Source of the DNA: Burkholderiales bacterium
GTDB lineage: Bacteria; Pseudomonadota; Gammaproteobacteria; Burkholderiales; Burkholderiaceae_C
Reading direction: 5' to 3'
Assembly: GCA_005789685.1 (NCBI GenBank)
Contig: SXXD01000101.1
Location: 1 to 5,456, forward strand
Length of the DNA: 5,456 bases
How positions within the stretch are numbered: position 1 is the stretch's first letter; the number at the start of each line of letters is the position of its first letter. The notes below the pieces were generated by a model. That model searched no databases, was not told the DNA's origin, and worked only from the letters and a program-made list of their open reading frames with translations. A program made the translations under genes and the position numbers. Of the stretch, positions 1 through 5,456 are shown one piece after another.

Positions 1-116
1 CAGGCATTGTGAAACAAATTGTCAAAGCTGCGGAAGCCAATCGACCCAAGTTGAGATACACCTCACCTTGGATCCAAGGCTTTGGCGTTCGATTGGCCAG
101 AATTTTTGGAGTTTAA
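1..116 (+). CDS. C-terminal end of a probable short-chain dehydrogenase (SDR), truncated by the window edge
   Basis: The frame starting at base 3 is open from the window edge to a TAA at 114-116 and encodes 37 residues, from GIVKQIVKAAEANRPKLRY through a TSPW segment to a basic, hydrophobic tail ending RIFGV. A helix with an A-x-x-A-x-RPK-x-RY core followed by a tryptophan and a 'xxLxRxx' tail is the usual C-terminus of classical SDRs of the 250-290 residue class, where this part closes over the substrate pocket. The catalytic Tyr-x-x-x-Lys and the Rossmann fold lie outside the window, so the family call is from the tail only. The stop lies two bases before the ATG of the next gene, which indicates an operon and probable translational coupling. 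The enzyme would be a cytoplasmic NAD(P)-dependent oxidoreductase of unknown substrate. Confidence 0.55.
   Translation, partial: GIVKQIVKAAEANRPKLRYTSPWIQGFGVRLARIFGV
108..111 (+). promoter_or_regulatory. Shine-Dalgarno GGAG that sets the start of the MBL-fold hydrolase
   Basis: GGAG lies seven bases before the ATG at 119, which is ideal spacing. It sits inside the last codons of the upstream SDR gene. The reading frame is also open further upstream (a TTG at 68), but no ribosome site serves that start. The ATG also gives a clean charged-then-hydrophobic N-terminus, so 119 is preferred. Confidence 0.65.
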
Positions 117-118
117 AC

Positions 119-1192
119 ATGAGAATTGGAAAATTGGGCTCCGCCCTTATTGTGGTTGCACTTTTAGCGGGCAGCTTGTATGCCTTCAGAGAACCTATCA
201 GCATGACAGTGGCAAAGCGCGTGACAGCGCAGAGAATGGCCAGCAATCCACTCAAAGATTTACCCGATGGTTTGCACATTGCTGTTTGCGGTGCAGGCTC
301 TCCCATGCCAGACGAAAAACGGGGTGGCCCTTGCACCCTGGTCATAGCGGGTCAACAATTGTTTGTGTTTGATGCTGGCAACGCCAGCGCCCGTAACATC
401 AACAAAATGGGCTTTAACCCTGGTCTCATCAACGGGATTTTCCTAACGCACTTCCATTCTGATCACATCGATGGGATGGGAGAGTTATTGCTTCAACGCT
501 GGGTCTCAAATTCCAATTCACAGCCCGTCAAAGTTTATGGACCGGAGGGTGTGGACACTGTTGTCAATGGGTTCATGCAGGCCTACAGCTTAGACCAAGG
601 CTATCGTGTTGCGCATCATGGTGAGGCCATTGTTCCAAGGAGTGGCTTTGGCGCGCAAGCTATCCGTTTCAACACCCAGCCTTTTGAAACAAGCTTGGTC
701 TTTGAGGCTCAAGACACTCAAATTCACGCGTTCAGTGTGGCACATGCGCCGATCCATCCTGCTGTTGGCTACAAAATTAGCTACAAAGGCAGAAGCATCG
801 TTATCAGTGGTGACACCACCCCTTCTGTTCATGTGGCCAAGGCGGCTCAAGGGGCAGACGTCCTGATTCATGAAGCCATGTCCATGGAATTGATGCAGTT
901 GTTACAAGAAGGCGCAAAAACAGCCAAGCGAGACAAGCTTGAACAAATCATGAAGGACATTACCGATTACCACACTTCGCCAGTTCAAGCTGCCGAGATT
1001 GCTCAGCAGGCACAGGTCAGTCTTTTATTATTGCATCACATAGTGCCACCCTTGCCACTACCGGGTTTGGTTGAAGTATTTTTAAAGGGCACCAAAGATG
1101 CCTTCAAAGGCAAGATTCAAGTGGCCAAGGATGGTGATTTTTTGAGCTTGCCTGCAGGCCAAAAAACCATCAAATCGAGTCAACGTTTTTAG
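119..1192 (+). CDS. Exported or membrane-anchored MBL-fold hydrolase, RNase Z/arylsulfatase (AtsA)-like
   Basis: The product has 357 residues. Residues 1-5 are basic and 7-22 form a hydrophobic segment ending in SLYA, consistent with a signal peptide or single membrane anchor, so the enzyme probably acts in the periplasm. The metal site of the ElaC/RNase Z branch is complete: THFHSDH at 110-116 (H111, H113, D115, H116), H209 in a VAHAP segment before a GYK strand, D232 in SGDTT, H285 in a YHTSP motif, and H306/H307 ahead of a proline-rich loop. HEA at 251-253 is also typical. True RNase Z is cytoplasmic and carries a flexible exosite arm, so an exported paralogue is unlikely to process tRNA. 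Arylsulfatase AtsA of Pseudoalteromonas belongs to this same COG1234-type fold, and phosphodiester, lactone or sulfate-ester hydrolysis are all possible. It sits between an SDR and a dehalogenase in a tight run. The fold is certain; the substrate is unknown. Confidence 0.9.
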   Translation: MRIGKLGSALIVVALLAGSLYAFREPISMTVAKRVTAQRMASNPLKDLPDGLHIAVCGAGSPMPDEKRGGPCTLVIAGQQLFVFDAGNASARNINKMGFNPGLINGIFLTHFHSDHIDGMGELLLQRWVSNSNSQPVKVYGPEGVDTVVNGFMQAYSLDQGYRVAHHGEAIVPRSGFGAQAIRFNTQPFETSLVFEAQDTQIHAFSVAHAPIHPAVGYKISYKGRSIVISGDTTPSVHVAKAAQGADVLIHEAMSMELMQLLQEGAKTAKRDKLEQIMKDITDYHTSPVQAAEIAQQAQVSLLLLHHIVPPLPLPGLVEVFLKGTKDAFKGKIQVAKDGDFLSLPAGQKTIKSSQRF

Positions 1193-1213
1193 TCAGATGA
1201 TGTACATTCACCT

Positions 1214-2140
1214 ATGAAGAAGTACCCTATGCGCGCATTACCTCTTGTTCAAAATTTCCTTCGCACGCCGGAGGAAAGATTTCATCATCTTCCTGACTTT
1301 CCTTACAACCCTCACTACACCGAGATTGGCGGCTTGCGCGTTGCCTTCATCGATGAGGGACCCAAAGACGGGCCTGTGGTGTTGCTGATGCATGGCGAGC
1401 CAGCGTGGTCTTTTCTTTACCGCAAAATGATTCCAGTTTTGGTACAGGCTGGCATGCGGGTTTTAGTGCCAGATCAAGTTGGTTTTGGCCGCACCGACAA
1501 ACCCACCCAGCGCTCAGACTACACCTACGAAAACCATGTGCAGTGGATGAGCGCTTGGCTTGAATCTGTCGATGTCAAAGACATCACTTTGTTTTGCCAA
1601 GACTGGGGCTCTCTCATTGGCCTTCGCATGGTGGCCGAGATGCCAGACCGGTTTGCACGCATTGCTTTGAGCAATGGCGGCTTGCCCACTGGCAAAGAAA
1701 AGATTCCAAAGGCATTTCACATCTGGCGCGCCTTTGCCATGTACAGCCCTTGGTTTCCCATTGGCAAAATTGTTCGATTTGGTTGTGCTCAAGGCTTAAG
1801 TGATGAAGCTGTGGCCGCTTACGATGCACCCTACCCCAACAGCCGCTACAAAGTAGGCGCCAGAGTGTTCCCCACATTGGTGCCCATTGACCCAAGCGAT
1901 CCCGCTCGCGAAGCCAATGAGCGAGCGTGGGACATGTACAAAGCTTGGACCAAGCCCTTTATCACCTTATTTGCTACGCGGGACCCCGTCACAAAAGGTG
2001 GCGAAAGGATGTGGCAAAAATTGGTGCCGGGTGCAGCCAAGCAGAACCATACCAAAATTCGAGGCGCTGGCCACTTTGTTCAAGAAGACAAAGGGGAAGA
2101 AGTGGCGCAAGCTTTGGTGGCATTTATTCGCGCCAACTAA
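1214..2140 (+). CDS. Haloalkane dehalogenase, subfamily HLD-I (DhlA/DhmA-like)
   Basis: This 308-residue alpha/beta-hydrolase is about the length of DhlA (310). It hydrolyses a carbon-halogen bond to give an alcohol, halide and a proton, in the cytoplasm. The N-terminus has the family signature LRTPEERF, then GGLRVAFIDEG. HGEP at 60-63 supplies the oxyanion region, and the nucleophile elbow FCQDWGS places nucleophile D130 beside halide-binding W131. In the cap, W171 (HIWRAF) aligns with the second halide tryptophan of DhlA (W175), followed by the family's YDAPYP segment. The acid is D257 (ATRDP), and H287 in GAGHFVQED is the base. All catalytic residues of an HLD-I enzyme are therefore present, which argues against a mere epoxide hydrolase or esterase. 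The start could instead be the ATG at 1229, which has an AAGAAG six bases upstream; 1214 has no clear ribosome site. It begins 21 bases after the MBL gene, in the same operon-like run. Confidence 0.94.
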   Translation: MKKYPMRALPLVQNFLRTPEERFHHLPDFPYNPHYTEIGGLRVAFIDEGPKDGPVVLLMHGEPAWSFLYRKMIPVLVQAGMRVLVPDQVGFGRTDKPTQRSDYTYENHVQWMSAWLESVDVKDITLFCQDWGSLIGLRMVAEMPDRFARIALSNGGLPTGKEKIPKAFHIWRAFAMYSPWFPIGKIVRFGCAQGLSDEAVAAYDAPYPNSRYKVGARVFPTLVPIDPSDPAREANERAWDMYKAWTKPFITLFATRDPVTKGGERMWQKLVPGAAKQNHTKIRGAGHFVQEDKGEEVAQALVAFIRAN

Positions 2141-2158
2141 GCGACACATCCATCAAAG

Positions 2159-2190
2159 CATGCAAGCCTGATCGGCTTGCAGCTTGCATG
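2159..2190. terminator. Hairpin region between converging genes, with two alternative stems
   Basis: An 8-bp perfect stem (2161-2168 with 2174-2181, 5-base loop) lies 20 bases after the dehalogenase stop. A second copy of the right arm (gcttgcatg, 2182-2190) lets the same left arm (2159-2167) form a 9-bp stem with a 14-base loop instead. The position, between converging genes, suggests transcription termination for both. Neither side has a proper U-tract, so an intrinsic terminator is only moderately supported, and the structure may mainly protect 3' ends. Confidence 0.45.
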
Positions 2191-2193
2191 AGT

Positions 2194-3876
2194 TCAGTTG
2201 CTGTAATAAATGTATTCGTCGGTTGGCAGCGTTTTTTGCCGCAGATGTTTATCAATGGCAATGGCAGCCTCCGCCATGGAAGGCCAGCTAGGCTTCACTT
2301 GCGTGGCATTGAAGGCTTCTAATTCTTTCTTCATGCTGGCCACTCTGACGGGCTCTTGGGTTGCCAAATTGACTTTTTCGGTTGGGTCTGTGGCCAAGTT
2401 GTAAAGCCAGTCTTTTCTGGGGTTTTGCGTCACTTGCAATTTCCAATCTCCTTTTCGAATCACCCGATACGTATCGGTTCGCCAGAACAATGAACGCTCT
2501 GGCCCCATGTCAGCAGGTTTGGCGATTTGGGGCAATAGGTTGATGCCATCCATAGGCCTATCGGCGGGTAACTTGGCACCTGTAGCAGCTGCCACCGTTG
2601 TGAAAATATCCATGTGGTTGACTGGCAGTTGCGGCTTCACACCTTTTGGAATGCCCGCGGGCCACCGCATGAAAATGGGAACCCGAATGCCGCCTTCAAA
2701 AAACGTGGCCTTCCAGCCGCGGTAGGGACTGTTCAAACCATCAAGGCCCACATAATGCGCGCCGCCGTTGTCGCTGGTAAAAATCACAATGGTGTTGTCG
2801 TCTAAGCCCTTGTCCTTGAGTGCTTGCAGCACACGGCCAATGTTTCGATCTAAGTTGCGAACCATAGCGGCATACACACGCAGTGTGTGATCTTCAATGT
2901 GCGACAGCGCTGCGTAGTCTTCTTTGGTGGCTTGCAGTGGCGTGTGCGGCGCGGTGTAGGCCAAGTAAAGGAAGAAGGGCTGATTCCGATTGGCCTCAAT
3001 GGCTTTTTCGGCTTCGTCAGTGAGGTAATCTGTCACATAACGCTTAGGCTTGAAGAGTTCGCTGTTGTTAAAGCGCATCCCAAAACTGCCTGCGGCCCAT
3101 TGAAATTTATCAATGATGTCAAAAGATTGCTGAGCGTTCACCACATTGGGATCGTTCTCTGGCAAGAAAAGAGAGCTAGCATGTGGAAAAGACAAAGACT
3201 CATCAAAGCCATGCTCATAGGCTCTAAATTCTGGTGCATCACCCAAATGCCACTTGCCCACGTGCAGGGTTCGATAGCCTTGCCCCTTCAGCAACTTGGC
3301 CATCGTGATTTCTGAGCGAGGCAGTCCCATGGTTTCATAAGGAATCAGATCCTTCTCACGATCAGCATGATAGATGGCGTCATGCGCTTGATTGGGGCCC
3401 TTGTAGTGGCCAATGACTTTCATGAACTGCTTAGGCGTTGGCGTGAATTCATAGCCAAAGCGAGTCGGGTAGCGCCCAGTCATCATGGCGGCACGTGAAG
3501 GCGCACAGGTGGCATTGCCCGAATAGCTGGTCTCAAAATTGGCACCTTGCTGCGCCAAACTGTTGATAAAGGGAGTGGGCACAGTGCCTTTGGCTAAGCC
3601 GCCGCCGTTCAAGCTGATGTCGTTGAAACCCAGGTCGTCGGCCACAATGAGTACGACGTTGGGAGGTTTGGCGCCCGTTCTGGTTTCAGAACTGACTGAT
3701 TTAGCCGCTGGAATGGCCCAAGTCACCTCCCTGTTTGGCGCATGTTCTTCTCTGATGAAGATTTTGACCACCCACAGAAGAATCTCTGCTTGGCCACCTT
3801 TGACATAAAGCCCGCCAACCAGCAAGACGAGGGCGGAAATGAACACTCCAAAAACAATGACAATTTTCTTCAACAT
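2194..3876 (-). CDS. Exported or membrane-anchored FGly-type sulfatase (PF00884 family)
   Basis: This 560-residue type I sulfatase would hydrolyse a sulfate ester to release sulfate. K3-K4 followed by a hydrophobic stretch (5-24) indicates Sec export or an inner-membrane anchor. A second hydrophobic patch (about 30-41) follows a glycine-rich turn and could also touch the membrane. Active-site parts are complete: metal ligands D80-D81 in VADDLG; C124-A-P-S-R128 followed by AAMMTGR, the site where cysteine becomes formylglycine; GKWHLG with K208 and H210; APHTPLQ with H311; SDNGG with metal ligands D369-N370; and K389 in GWKATFFEGG. The C-terminal subdomain (about 400-560) carries the usual GDWKL and LYNLATDP segments. 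Because the motif has cysteine, activity needs a formylglycine-generating enzyme, not seen here. The substrate cannot be read from sequence; aryl-sulfates and sulfated sugars are both possible. The ATG at 3876 is the only start that includes the signal. It is transcribed away from the PF10118 gene. Confidence 0.95.
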   Translation of the reverse strand: MLKKIVIVFGVFISALVLLVGGLYVKGGQAEILLWVVKIFIREEHAPNREVTWAIPAAKSVSSETRTGAKPPNVVLIVADDLGFNDISLNGGGLAKGTVPTPFINSLAQQGANFETSYSGNATCAPSRAAMMTGRYPTRFGYEFTPTPKQFMKVIGHYKGPNQAHDAIYHADREKDLIPYETMGLPRSEITMAKLLKGQGYRTLHVGKWHLGDAPEFRAYEHGFDESLSFPHASSLFLPENDPNVVNAQQSFDIIDKFQWAAGSFGMRFNNSELFKPKRYVTDYLTDEAEKAIEANRNQPFFLYLAYTAPHTPLQATKEDYAALSHIEDHTLRVYAAMVRNLDRNIGRVLQALKDKGLDDNTIVIFTSDNGGAHYVGLDGLNSPYRGWKATFFEGGIRVPIFMRWPAGIPKGVKPQLPVNHMDIFTTVAAATGAKLPADRPMDGINLLPQIAKPADMGPERSLFWRTDTYRVIRKGDWKLQVTQNPRKDWLYNLATDPTEKVNLATQEPVRVASMKKELEAFNATQVKPSWPSMAEAAIAIDKHLRQKTLPTDEYIYYSN

Positions 3877-3881
3877 GCGCG

Positions 3882-3897
3882 ACCCATAAAGGTGGGT
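3882..3897 (-). promoter_or_regulatory. Small hairpin in the sulfatase leader, next to its start codon
   Basis: In the sulfatase transcript ACCCA (3897-3893) can pair with TGGGT (3886-3882) around a six-base loop, ending five bases before the ATG. No good Shine-Dalgarno is visible; the nearest G-rich bases lie within the stem. It could limit ribosome access, but five base pairs may arise by chance. Confidence 0.2.
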
Positions 3898-3978
3898 TTC
3901 AGAGGCTTGAATGGAAAACCTTCAAGACTTTGCTCTAAATCAGAGAAAAACCCTTTAAAAACAAGGATGTCACAAAAA

Positions 3979-3994
3979 CATACATTTATGTATG
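3979..3994. promoter_or_regulatory. Perfect 16-bp palindrome, probable TetR-type operator
   Basis: CATACAT-TT-ATGTATG has perfect 7-base arms around a two-base centre, in the AT-rich part of the divergent intergenic region. The half-site ACATACAT resembles those of TetR-family operators; the AcrR site has ACATACATT-type half-sites. It begins four bases downstream of the predicted -10 box of the sulfatase promoter and so covers the expected start point, the classic place for a repressor. It also lies just upstream of the region that must contain the promoter of the rightward gene at 4063, so one protein could control both directions. No regulator gene is in the window. The palindrome is seen directly; the operator role is inferred. 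Confidence 0.5.
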
Positions 3995-3997
3995 GAC

Positions 3998-4006
3998 AAT
4001 ATAGCA
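3998..4006 (-). promoter_or_regulatory. Probable extended -10 promoter for the sulfatase
   Basis: Read leftward, TGCTATATT matches the extended -10 form TGnTATAAT with one mismatch. Seventeen bases further upstream is a poor -35 (TTTTCG, around 4021-4026), as is common with extended -10 boxes. The predicted transcription start falls near 3991, inside the palindrome at 3979-3994, leaving a leader of about 115 bases before the sulfatase ATG. I could not find an equally good promoter for the rightward gene; TAATAC at 4010-4015 is a weak -10 candidate. Confidence 0.4.
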
Positions 4007-4062
4007 AAATAATACTTTGCCGAAAAGCTCTCCAAAACCCTCGGTCCTATTGAAAGATCTTC

Positions 4063-4887
4063 ATGTCTGAACTTGCAGTTAGAAAATTATTGGTTGACCT
4101 CACCACGCCTTTTGAAAAGCGTTGGTGTGGTGGTGACGCTTTCAAGTCAGCGTTCTTCAATGCTTTGTCTATGAGCTTTCCTGTGGGCGAGCAGTTTTTC
4201 ATCGATTCAGTCCGCGAAGGCGCCAAGCAAATGGACGACGCCACACGGGAAAAATTTGCGGAGGAAGTGAAAGGCTTTATAGGACAAGAGGCGACTCACC
4301 GCCGCATCCATGCGTTGTTCAATGGCCACATCGAAATGCAAGGCTTCGCCAACAAAATTGCAGAGCGCTCAGCCAAACGCATCAAAGCCAATGCCCATCA
4401 AAACGTACGCCAGCAATTGGCTGCCACAGCAGCAACCGAACACTTCACGGATATTTTTGCCGATTGGCTGTTAAGCCACTCTGAAATTTTTGAAGGCACA
4501 GAGCCACGCCTTAGAACCATGTGGCAATGGCATGCTGCCGAAGAAGCCGAGCATCGCTGCACTGCCTTTGATGTTTACAAAGCTTTAGGTGGCAATGAAG
4601 AATGGCGCATTCGCATTTTTCATTATGTGACCGTGACTTTCATTGGCGATGTGATGCTTCAAACCATGCACAACCTGTGGCGCGATGGCAGCTTGTTCAA
4701 ACTCAGTACTTGGAAAAGCGGCTATCAGTTGTTGTTGTCCAAAGACGGCTTGTTAAGAAGCAACATTGGCCACTGGAAGGCCTACAAAAAAGCCGACTTC
4801 CATCCTGCACAGCAGAGCGACTTGCTGTCACAGCAATGGCTGCAAAACAACACCAGCGCTTACAGCTTGGTGGGCCGCAACGCTTAA
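4063..4887 (+). CDS. PF10118-type 'metal-dependent hydrolase', probable ferritin-like di-iron protein
   Basis: This 274-residue, mainly helical protein has no signal peptide and is probably cytoplasmic. Its opening region, with the RWCGGDAFKSAFFNALSMSFP segment and then GEQFF, is typical of the COG3687/PF10118 family, annotated as metal-dependent hydrolases with no firmly known reaction. The residues form a four-helix-bundle di-iron pattern: E43 (GEQFF), E76-x-x-H79 (QEATH), E126 (ATEHF) and E161-x-x-H164 (EEAEH), with H83, H127 and H157 close by. Such spacing is characteristic of ferritin-like di-iron oxygenases and related enzymes, so an oxidative role is at least as likely as hydrolysis. 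The C-terminal part (about 180-274) has a hydrophobic helix (187-202) that might contact lipid or a hydrophobic substrate. The start at 4063 is the natural one, with only a weak GAAAGA ribosome site five bases upstream. It is monocistronic here, divergent from the sulfatase and possibly sharing its operator. Confidence 0.85.
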   Translation: MSELAVRKLLVDLTTPFEKRWCGGDAFKSAFFNALSMSFPVGEQFFIDSVREGAKQMDDATREKFAEEVKGFIGQEATHRRIHALFNGHIEMQGFANKIAERSAKRIKANAHQNVRQQLAATAATEHFTDIFADWLLSHSEIFEGTEPRLRTMWQWHAAEEAEHRCTAFDVYKALGGNEEWRIRIFHYVTVTFIGDVMLQTMHNLWRDGSLFKLSTWKSGYQLLLSKDGLLRSNIGHWKAYKKADFHPAQQSDLLSQQWLQNNTSAYSLVGRNA

Positions 4888-4914
4888 AAAATTCGAGTGT
4901 CAGACACTCGATTT
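4886..4914. terminator. Bidirectional intrinsic terminator between converging genes
   Basis: A perfect inverted repeat (4893-4901 with 4903-4911, centred on A4902) forms a hairpin with a TCAGA apical loop and a 6-7 bp GC-containing stem. Read leftward it is followed by six consecutive Ts (4891-4886), a textbook intrinsic terminator for the leftward solute-binding protein gene. Read rightward it is followed by ATTTCT, a weaker tail serving the PF10118 gene, whose stop codon overlaps the A-tract. Confidence 0.75.
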
Positions 4915-4919
4915 CTGAT

Positions 4920-5456
4920 TCAGTCTGCTTTGATGTTGCGAGATTGAATCAAGTTTTTCCAACGCGCAAATTGAGAAGCTTGATAGGCTGAGGATTGTTC
5001 TGGCGTGTTGGCCACAATTTCAAAATCCAACTTCAGCAATTTTGGTTTCACTTGCGGGTCGTTCAACGCGCTCACAATGGCCGCATGCAATTTCGCCCTG
5101 ACGTCTGAAGGCAAGCCCATGGGCGCTGCAACGGCTTGCTAAGAGTAAACATTGGACTCCTTGTCCGCCAAGCAAATCGATCATGACAGGACCACCGCCT
5201 TTGTAGGGCATATGAATGCCCGTGGTGTTGGTTTGTTGCCAGAGCAACTCTGCCGTCAGATGATCACTGCTGCCATTGCCCGAGGAGGACGTGGCACTAG
5301 AAATGCATACAGCAGATAACAATCCACTCGGTATTTTTTTCCCATCGCTTTGAATTTTACAAACGTATCAAGTAATCGGCGCAGGATTGAACAACACCAA
5401 GGCATTGTGCAATTTCCAATGCTCCGCCCACGTTTTTTGGCCGCTGGCCACTTCTA
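4920..5456 (-). pseudogene. Broken Bug/TctC-family solute-binding protein gene (tripartite tricarboxylate transporter type), 5' part outside the window
   Basis: Family members are periplasmic proteins of about 320 residues that bind carboxylates and other small solutes. Pieces of one are recognisable leftward. In one frame (about 5286-5161) SSGNGSSDHLTAELLW leads into HMPYKGGGPVMIDLLGGQ, the family's central signature. In another frame (5159-4920) comes ESNVYS, a TAG stop at 5141-5139 where the family has tryptophan, then QAVAAPMGLPSDVRAKL and a typical C-terminus ending in RNIKAD and TGA. Between GGQ and ESN the roughly 50-60 residues normally present are missing, so there is an internal deletion with a frame change near 5160. 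Further upstream, FNPAPIT runs into TGA at 5370-5368. Moving by one base there restores DTFVKFKAMGKK, and the frame must change back around an A7 run (5340-5334). At least four lesions are present, so the gene is dead. The terminator beyond its stop is still intact. Confidence 0.85.

Noticed and set aside
68..118. Upstream extension of the MBL gene from a TTG at 68
   Set aside because: There is no ribosome site, it overlaps the SDR tail, and it would bury the signal-like segment. The ATG at 119 has GGAG at ideal spacing.
22..345. Leftward open frame of 107 codons
   Set aside because: It lies antisense to the SDR tail and MBL gene, resembles no family, and is a shadow of the coding frame.
1927..2322. 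Rightward 131-codon frame spanning the dehalogenase end and the sulfatase end
   Set aside because: It overlaps the dehalogenase in another frame, crosses the hairpin region, and lacks a recognisable domain or ribosome site.
2887..3315. Rightward open frame of 142 codons inside the sulfatase
   Set aside because: It is antisense to conserved sulfatase motifs and its composition reads as a shadow; no protein features are visible.
3742..4053. Rightward 103-codon frame across the sulfatase start and intergenic region
   Set aside because: It is antisense to the sulfatase signal sequence and then runs through AT-rich promoter DNA; there is no sign of selection.
5020..5322. Leftward 100-codon frame as an independent small gene
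   Set aside because: Its first half is the SGNGSS to LLGGQ core of the Bug family and its second half is out-of-frame readthrough past the deletion, so it is part of the pseudogene.
5398..5409. CAAGGCATTGTG, resembling CAGGCATTGTG at the start of the window, as a possible direct repeat of a mobile element
   Set aside because: The match stops after about ten bases, the two sites lie in unrelated coding sequences, and no transposase or terminal inverted repeats are present.

Overview
The window looks like a chromosomal stretch from a betaproteobacterium, most likely a Comamonadaceae/Burkholderiales member. This is inferred from the Bug/TctC-type solute-binding protein remnant at the right end (a family greatly expanded in that group), from the roughly balanced base composition, and from the overall gene style. 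It cannot be placed to genus by eye.

Layout: (1) A rightward operon-like run covers 1-2140. It holds the last 37 codons of what is probably a short-chain dehydrogenase, a membrane-anchored or exported metallo-beta-lactamase-fold hydrolase of the RNase Z/AtsA type (119-1192), and a subfamily-I haloalkane dehalogenase (1214-2140). Gaps are 2 and 21 bases. (2) A small hairpin region (2159-2190) separates this run from a leftward, exported FGly-type sulfatase (2194-3876). (3) A 186-base divergent intergenic region (3877-4062) contains a perfect 7+7 palindrome that looks like a TetR-type operator, placed over the predicted start point of the sulfatase transcript. (4) A rightward PF10118-type 'metal-dependent hydrolase' (4063-4887) carries the full E...ExxH...E...ExxH di-iron pattern. 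(5) A perfect hairpin with an A/T tract (4893-4911) is followed by the leftward remains of a Bug/TctC solute-binding protein gene (4920-5456 and beyond). That gene is broken by a nonsense codon, an internal deletion and at least two frameshifts.

How they may work together (inference): the dehalogenase would release an alcohol from a haloalkane and a dehydrogenase such as the truncated SDR could oxidise it. The two hydrolases with hydrophobic N-termini (MBL fold and sulfatase) would act outside the cytoplasm, and both folds include arylsulfatases. The likely operator suggests that at least the sulfatase, and perhaps the divergent di-iron protein, is controlled by ligand. I see no CRISPR array, tRNA, rRNA, insertion sequence or phage gene, and no convincing wholly new system. 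The most worthwhile leads are the operator, the di-iron protein and the unusual set of hydrolases.
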